NCBI GenBank assembly: GCA_021802645.1
Contig: JAJZRO010000001.1
Location: 248,001-312,000 of the forward strand
Length of the DNA stretch: 64,000 nt
Source of the DNA: Deltaproteobacteria bacterium
GTDB taxonomy: Bacteria; Desulfobacterota; Desulfobulbia; Desulfobulbales; Desulfurivibrionaceae
Reading direction: 5' to 3'
A program made the translations under genes and the position numbers. Positions 60,883-64,000 of the stretch are shown here, piece after piece; the stretch's first letter is position 1; each line of letters begins with the position of its first letter. The notes beneath the pieces were generated by a model. It saw only the letters and a program-made list of their open reading frames with translations. It was not told the origin of the DNA and searched no databases.

Positions 60883-61179
60883 ATGTTTGTGCTGGCCAAT
60901 TTCATCGACGCCCTCGCCACGGTCATCAATATCCTGCTGGGCACCTATGTCTGGGTCGTCATCGGCCGGGTGATCATCTCCTGGGTCAATGCCGATCCCT
61001 ACAACCCCATCGTCAACTTCCTCTACCAGGTCACCGAACCGCTGCTTTCCCGGATCCGCCGCTTTCTGCCGAGCATCGGCGGCCTTGATTTCGCGCCAAT
61101 GCTCCTCATCGTCGCCATCATCTTCCTGCAGCGCTTCCTGGTGCCCACCCTGCGCCAACTGGCGCAGACCATTGGCTAA
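60883..61179 (+). CDS. yggT: YggT family integral membrane protein
   Basis: A 98-residue protein with two membrane segments and the YggT motif between: VVIGRVIISWVNADPYNPIV, then YQVTEPLLSRIRRFLP and GLDFAPMLLIVAIIFLQRFL. YggT proteins are linked to division or osmotic adaptation and usually sit, as here, next to divIVA and the DUF167 gene. The function remains unproven. Confidence 0.93.
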   Translation: MFVLANFIDALATVINILLGTYVWVVIGRVIISWVNADPYNPIVNFLYQVTEPLLSRIRRFLPSIGGLDFAPMLLIVAIIFLQRFLVPTLRQLAQTIG

Positions 61180-61203
61180 CGCCACGGAAAGGAGAGACCG
61201 CCT

Positions 61204-61974
61204 ATGCTGACCGCCCAAGACATCCAATCGCAACAATTCCATGTCCGCTTCCGCGGCTTCGACGTGGAAGAGGTGGATGATTTTCTGGAGCGGGTCGCCG
61301 AAACGGTGCTGGCCTTGAGCGAGGAGAACAAACGGCTGCGGGAGCGGGTCGACGAGATGGAACGCGAGCTGGCCACCTTCCAGAATCAGCAGAAGACCTT
61401 CCAGAACGCCATTCTCTCGGCCCAGCATATCGCTGAGGAGATGCAGGAAAAGACCAGGCAGGAACTGGAAAAACAGTCGGCCAAGGCGCAGGCCGAGGCG
61501 GAAGCCCTGGTGGCCGACGCCCGCCAGGAGGTGGTGAACCTCGAACGGGAGGTGGACCGGCTGGAAGCCCTCAAGGCGCAAGTGGCGGACGAATTCCGCA
61601 CCCTGCTCGAATCCTATCTCGAACGACTTGCCCGCGATTTCCGCAACGAGCAGCCGACGAGGCCGCGGGCGGCGGCCGGGTTTGTCAGCCAGCCGACGGC
61701 AGAGCCGCGGCGGAGCAAGCCAGAAGCCGAAGAGCTCTACGAACGCATCGAGGTGGACGAATCCTTCTTCAACGGCAGCGCTCCTCCCGCCACCGGGCCC
61801 CAGCTACCGGCGGCCGACCTGCTTCGCATGGACGACGAGGAGGAGGTCATGGGGGGCGTGCCGAATCTCGACGGCGATATGGTCTTCACCCTGGAAGACC
61901 CGCTGGATCACGCGGAACCGACTATCACCCTCGAATCCGAGGACGAACGCCTCCATCTCCATCGTTCCCGATGA
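61204..61974 (+). CDS. divIVA: DivIVA domain protein
   Basis: A 256-residue protein. The N-terminal DivIVA domain (LTAQDIQSQQFHVRFRGFDVEEVDDFL) is followed by coiled coil from about 38 to 145 and a poorly conserved acidic tail of about 100 residues. DivIVA binds curved membrane and recruits cell-division or pole proteins; in Gram-negative bacteria such proteins are common in the deltaproteobacteria. GGAGAG precedes the ATG. The next gene starts on its stop codon. Confidence 0.92.
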   Translation: MLTAQDIQSQQFHVRFRGFDVEEVDDFLERVAETVLALSEENKRLRERVDEMERELATFQNQQKTFQNAILSAQHIAEEMQEKTRQELEKQSAKAQAEAEALVADARQEVVNLEREVDRLEALKAQVADEFRTLLESYLERLARDFRNEQPTRPRAAAGFVSQPTAEPRRSKPEAEELYERIEVDESFFNGSAPPATGPQLPAADLLRMDDEEEVMGGVPNLDGDMVFTLEDPLDHAEPTITLESEDERLHLHRSR

Positions 61975-62279
61975 CCTGCCTCCGGCTCGCGAAGGACGGC
62001 ACGGTGCTGCTCACCGTCCACGTGCAGCCCAAGGCCTCCCGCGCCAGGGTGGCCGGCCTCTTCGGTGACGAGGCGGTGAAGATCTGCATCACCGCCCCAC
62101 CGGTGGACGGCAAGGCCAACGAGGCACTGATCAGATTCCTCGCCGCCCTCTTCAAGCTGCCCAAAGCCGCCGTCACCCTCGAAGCGGGGCAGCAGGGGCG
62201 CACCAAGCAATTCCGCCTCACCGGCATCACCCTGACCGCGGCCGAAGCGATCCTCGCCCCCCTCCTCAACATGGCCTAA
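61971..62279 (+). CDS. yggU: DUF167 (YggU) family protein
   Basis: A 102-residue protein of the small DUF167 family: VLLTVHVQPKASRARVAGLF, ITAPPVDGKANEALIRFLA and the basic QGRTKQFRLTG. The function is unknown; a nucleic acid-binding role has been suggested from structure. The ATG overlaps the divIVA stop codon (ATGA), and the yggT-divIVA-yggU order is conserved in related bacteria. Confidence 0.93.
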   Translation: MTCLRLAKDGTVLLTVHVQPKASRARVAGLFGDEAVKICITAPPVDGKANEALIRFLAALFKLPKAAVTLEAGQQGRTKQFRLTGITLTAAEAILAPLLNMA

Positions 62280-62445
62280 GGCCGTCGTCCTGTTGCCCGG
62301 GCGGACGAACAGGGCTTGCCTTTCGCCAAGCCGCCAAGGTACCATGACCTCAAGCGCAGACCACACGCGTCACGCGTGCGCGACCACGCGACCGGCGGCG
62401 GCGACTTGGCGGCCAACCCTCGGCCGCGGCCGCCGGAGGGGGGAG

Positions 62446-63477
62446 ATGGCACACACCAACCGCCCGTGGCTCATGCCTCGCAGCCGAATCGGCTGGGGGC
62501 TCGCCATTATTCGCCTCCTCGTGATCGGGGGACTGATGCTACTTGGCCTCTTCGCCATGACCCGCATGCCCGGCACCTCGTACCGCGGCCCCCTCCCGCC
62601 GCTCAGCCCGGCGGAAGAGGAGATGCGGGACAATCTCCAACGCCATGTTGCTGCCCTGGCCGGCGGGATCGGCGAGCGGAACATCTGGCGGCCCGGCAGT
62701 ATGGCGAAGGCGGCGGCTTACCTCGCCAGCACCCTCGCCGGTTTAGGCTATACCGTCCATGGCCAGGAATTTACCGCCTACGGCGTTGCCGTCTCCAACC
62801 TGGAGGTGGAGGTGGCGGGCACCAGCCGCCCGGGAGAAATTCTGGTGGTCGGCGCCCACTACGACACCGTCCGCGGCTCGCCCGGCGCCAACGACAACGG
62901 CTCCGGGGTGGCAGCCCTGCTGGAGCTGGCGCGCCTGCTGCGCCGGGAGCAACCGGGCCGCACCGTCCGGCTGGTCGCCTTTGCCAACGAAGAACCACCC
63001 TTTTACTTCACCACCGACATGGGCAGCCACCGCTACGCGGCACGCTGCAAGGCACACGGGGAGAAGATCGTCGCCATGCTGGCCCTGGAAACCATGGGCT
63101 GCTATAGCGATGCGCCGGGCAGCCAGCGCTACCCCTGGCCCTTCGGCCTCTTCTATCCGAACCGGGCCGACTTCATCGCCATGGTCGGCAACCTTGCCTC
63201 GCGCCACCTGGTCCGGCAGGTGACCGGCAGCTTCCGGCAGCACAGGCGCTTCCCGGCCGAGGGGCTGGCCGCCCCCGGCTTCGTGCACGGCGTCGGCTGG
63301 TCGGATCACTGGTCCTTCTGGGAGCAGGACTATCCGGCACTGATGGTTACCGATACCGCCTTCTTCCGTTCCCCCTTCTACCATACCCCGCAGGACACCC
63401 TCGAGAAACTCGATTACGCGCGACTGGCGCAGGTGGTCGCCGGCCTTGACCAGGTGGTGCTCGACCTCGCCCACTGA
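62446..63477 (+). CDS. M28 family zinc aminopeptidase, membrane anchored
   Basis: A 343-residue protein with one membrane segment at about 18-40 and an extracytoplasmic M28 domain. Zinc ligands are visible in VVGAHYDTVRGSPGANDNGSG (His, Asp), FANEEPPFYFT (Glu-Glu) and FYHTPQDTLEKLDY (His). This resembles bacterial PepSY-less aminopeptidases that clip N-terminal residues or dipeptides in the periplasm. The frame is open 51 codons upstream, but that part is low-complexity; GGAGGGGGGAG before ATG 62446 supports this start. About 166 bp without gene lies upstream. Confidence 0.85.
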   Translation: MAHTNRPWLMPRSRIGWGLAIIRLLVIGGLMLLGLFAMTRMPGTSYRGPLPPLSPAEEEMRDNLQRHVAALAGGIGERNIWRPGSMAKAAAYLASTLAGLGYTVHGQEFTAYGVAVSNLEVEVAGTSRPGEILVVGAHYDTVRGSPGANDNGSGVAALLELARLLRREQPGRTVRLVAFANEEPPFYFTTDMGSHRYAARCKAHGEKIVAMLALETMGCYSDAPGSQRYPWPFGLFYPNRADFIAMVGNLASRHLVRQVTGSFRQHRRFPAEGLAAPGFVHGVGWSDHWSFWEQDYPALMVTDTAFFRSPFYHTPQDTLEKLDYARLAQVVAGLDQVVLDLAH

Positions 63478-63540
63478 ATTCCGGCTGGTCGTTCACTCTT
63501 CCGGCTTGCCAAAAAAACGCGCACCTCTTACTGTAGGGCC

Positions 63541-63741
63541 ATGCAAAAGACCATCATCGTGATCGGCGTGCTCCTCGTGGTTGTCGGCCTGGGCTGGCCC
63601 TGGCTCGGCAAAATCCCGCTGGGCCGGCTGCCCGGCGACCTCGTCATCGACCGCCCCGGCCTCAAGGTCTACCTCCCGATCACCACGATGATCATCGTCA
63701 GCCTTGTGCTGTCGCTGCTCTCCTGGTTCTTCCGGAAATAG
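63541..63741 (+). CDS. DUF2905 family small membrane protein
   Basis: A 66-residue protein with two membrane segments (IIVIGVLLVVVGLGWPWL; ITTMIIVSLVLSLLSWFF) and the family motif GRLPGDLVIDRPGLKVYLP between. DUF2905 proteins are widespread with unknown function. It ends 8 bases before the HIT-family gene. Confidence 0.92.
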   Translation: MQKTIIVIGVLLVVVGLGWPWLGKIPLGRLPGDLVIDRPGLKVYLPITTMIIVSLVLSLLSWFFRK

Positions 63742-63749
63742 CGGCCGCC

Positions 63750-64000
63750 ATGCAGACCCTGTGGGCGCCGTGGCGCATGGAATACATCAAGGGCAAGGCC
63801 GGGAAAGAACCAGGGTGCATCTTCTGCGCCGCCCCTGACCAGCCTTACGCCAAGGCCGCCCTGCTGCTCTGCCGCCAGCCGCTCGCCGCGGTCTTCATGA
63901 ACCGCTATCCCTATGCCAATGGCCACCTGCTGGTGGCGCCGGCCCGCCACGTAGCCGACCTCACTGACCTCACCGCCGCGGAACAGGCCGCCTGCCTCCG
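63750..64000 (+). CDS. HIT family hydrolase, N-terminal part (cut by window end)
   Basis: The first 83 residues are present. LWAPWRMEYIKGKAGKEPGCIFC is the usual opening of bacterial HIT proteins related to diadenosine tetraphosphate phosphorylases, with the CxxC zinc site, followed by VFMNRYPYANGHLLVAPARHVADL. The catalytic HxHxH motif lies beyond the window. Such enzymes cleave dinucleoside polyphosphates or AMP-linked compounds. Confidence 0.93.
   Translation, partial: MQTLWAPWRMEYIKGKAGKEPGCIFCAAPDQPYAKAALLLCRQPLAAVFMNRYPYANGHLLVAPARHVADLTDLTAAEQAACL

Noticed and set aside
62375-62405. Short palindromes CACGCGT-C-ACGCGTG and CGCG runs before the M28 gene
   Set aside because: Likely chance in very GC-rich sequence; no repeat unit or array and no link to a known element.

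Overview
The window reads as chromosome of a GC-rich, anaerobic deltaproteobacterium in the broad sense (Desulfobacterota; a Desulfobulbales- or Desulfuromonadales-type organism is my best guess). Reasons: a DHH-CBS-poly(A)-polymerase fusion of the type common in that group, a Geobacter-like two-gene pilin (short PilA-N plus secreted PilA-C), a sigma-54 pilin promoter, a selenocysteine-containing formate dehydrogenase, a tmRNA tag ADDYAYAVAA, and the order YggT-DivIVA-DUF167. No phage, CRISPR array, rRNA, tRNA or intact insertion sequence was found.

Layout. 0-5.4 kb: end of a Xer recombinase, tRNA nucleotidyltransferase fusion, M50 protease, and a DEAD-box helicase on the minus strand with a long leader that holds a promoter-terminator unit and one copy of a dispersed repeat. 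6.1-10.8 kb: two lipid-activating genes (an ACP/acyl-AMP ligase/acyltransferase fusion and a long-chain acyl-CoA synthetase). 10.9-11.8 kb: ssrA (tmRNA) and smpB. 11.9-22.4 kb: type IV pilus region (pilB, a small secreted Cys protein, pilY1, four minor pilins pilX/W/V/fimT-like, a sigma-54 promoter with GTGTC sites, pilA-N, pilA-C, terminator). 22.4-33.6 kb: a surface polysaccharide operon (TPR membrane protein, ABC-2 permease, TPR protein, ABC ATPase, UbiA-type prenyltransferase, two GT4, methyltransferase, Wzx-like flippase, GT9) that resembles in content and position the xap locus downstream of pilA in Geobacter sulfurreducens.

33.7-46.6 kb: housekeeping and envelope genes (YhaM-like nuclease, DUF748 protein, zinc-ribbon trypsin-like protease, LemA and two TPM proteins, an AT-rich histone-H1-like gene, flavin reductase, an orphan VapB-like antitoxin, purL). 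46.6-49.4 kb: second repeat copy, a U32 (RlhA-like) protein and a candidate structured RNA. 49.4-55.1 kb: a minus-strand formate dehydrogenase operon fdnG(Sec)-fdnH-fdnI-fdhE with a strong promoter and a 140-nt leader able to form two mutually exclusive helices next to the ribosome binding site. 55.4-64 kb: a compact plus-strand run holB-ricT-metG-(degenerate GGDEF)-flhG/minD-yggT-divIVA-DUF167, then an M28 peptidase, DUF2905 and the start of a HIT hydrolase.

The parts of most biological interest are the pilus plus polysaccharide block (11.9-33.6 kb), which together would build filaments and an anchoring matrix of the kind used in extracellular electron transfer, and the switch-like leader of the formate dehydrogenase operon. 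All functions are inferred from sequence reading alone; no database search was run.
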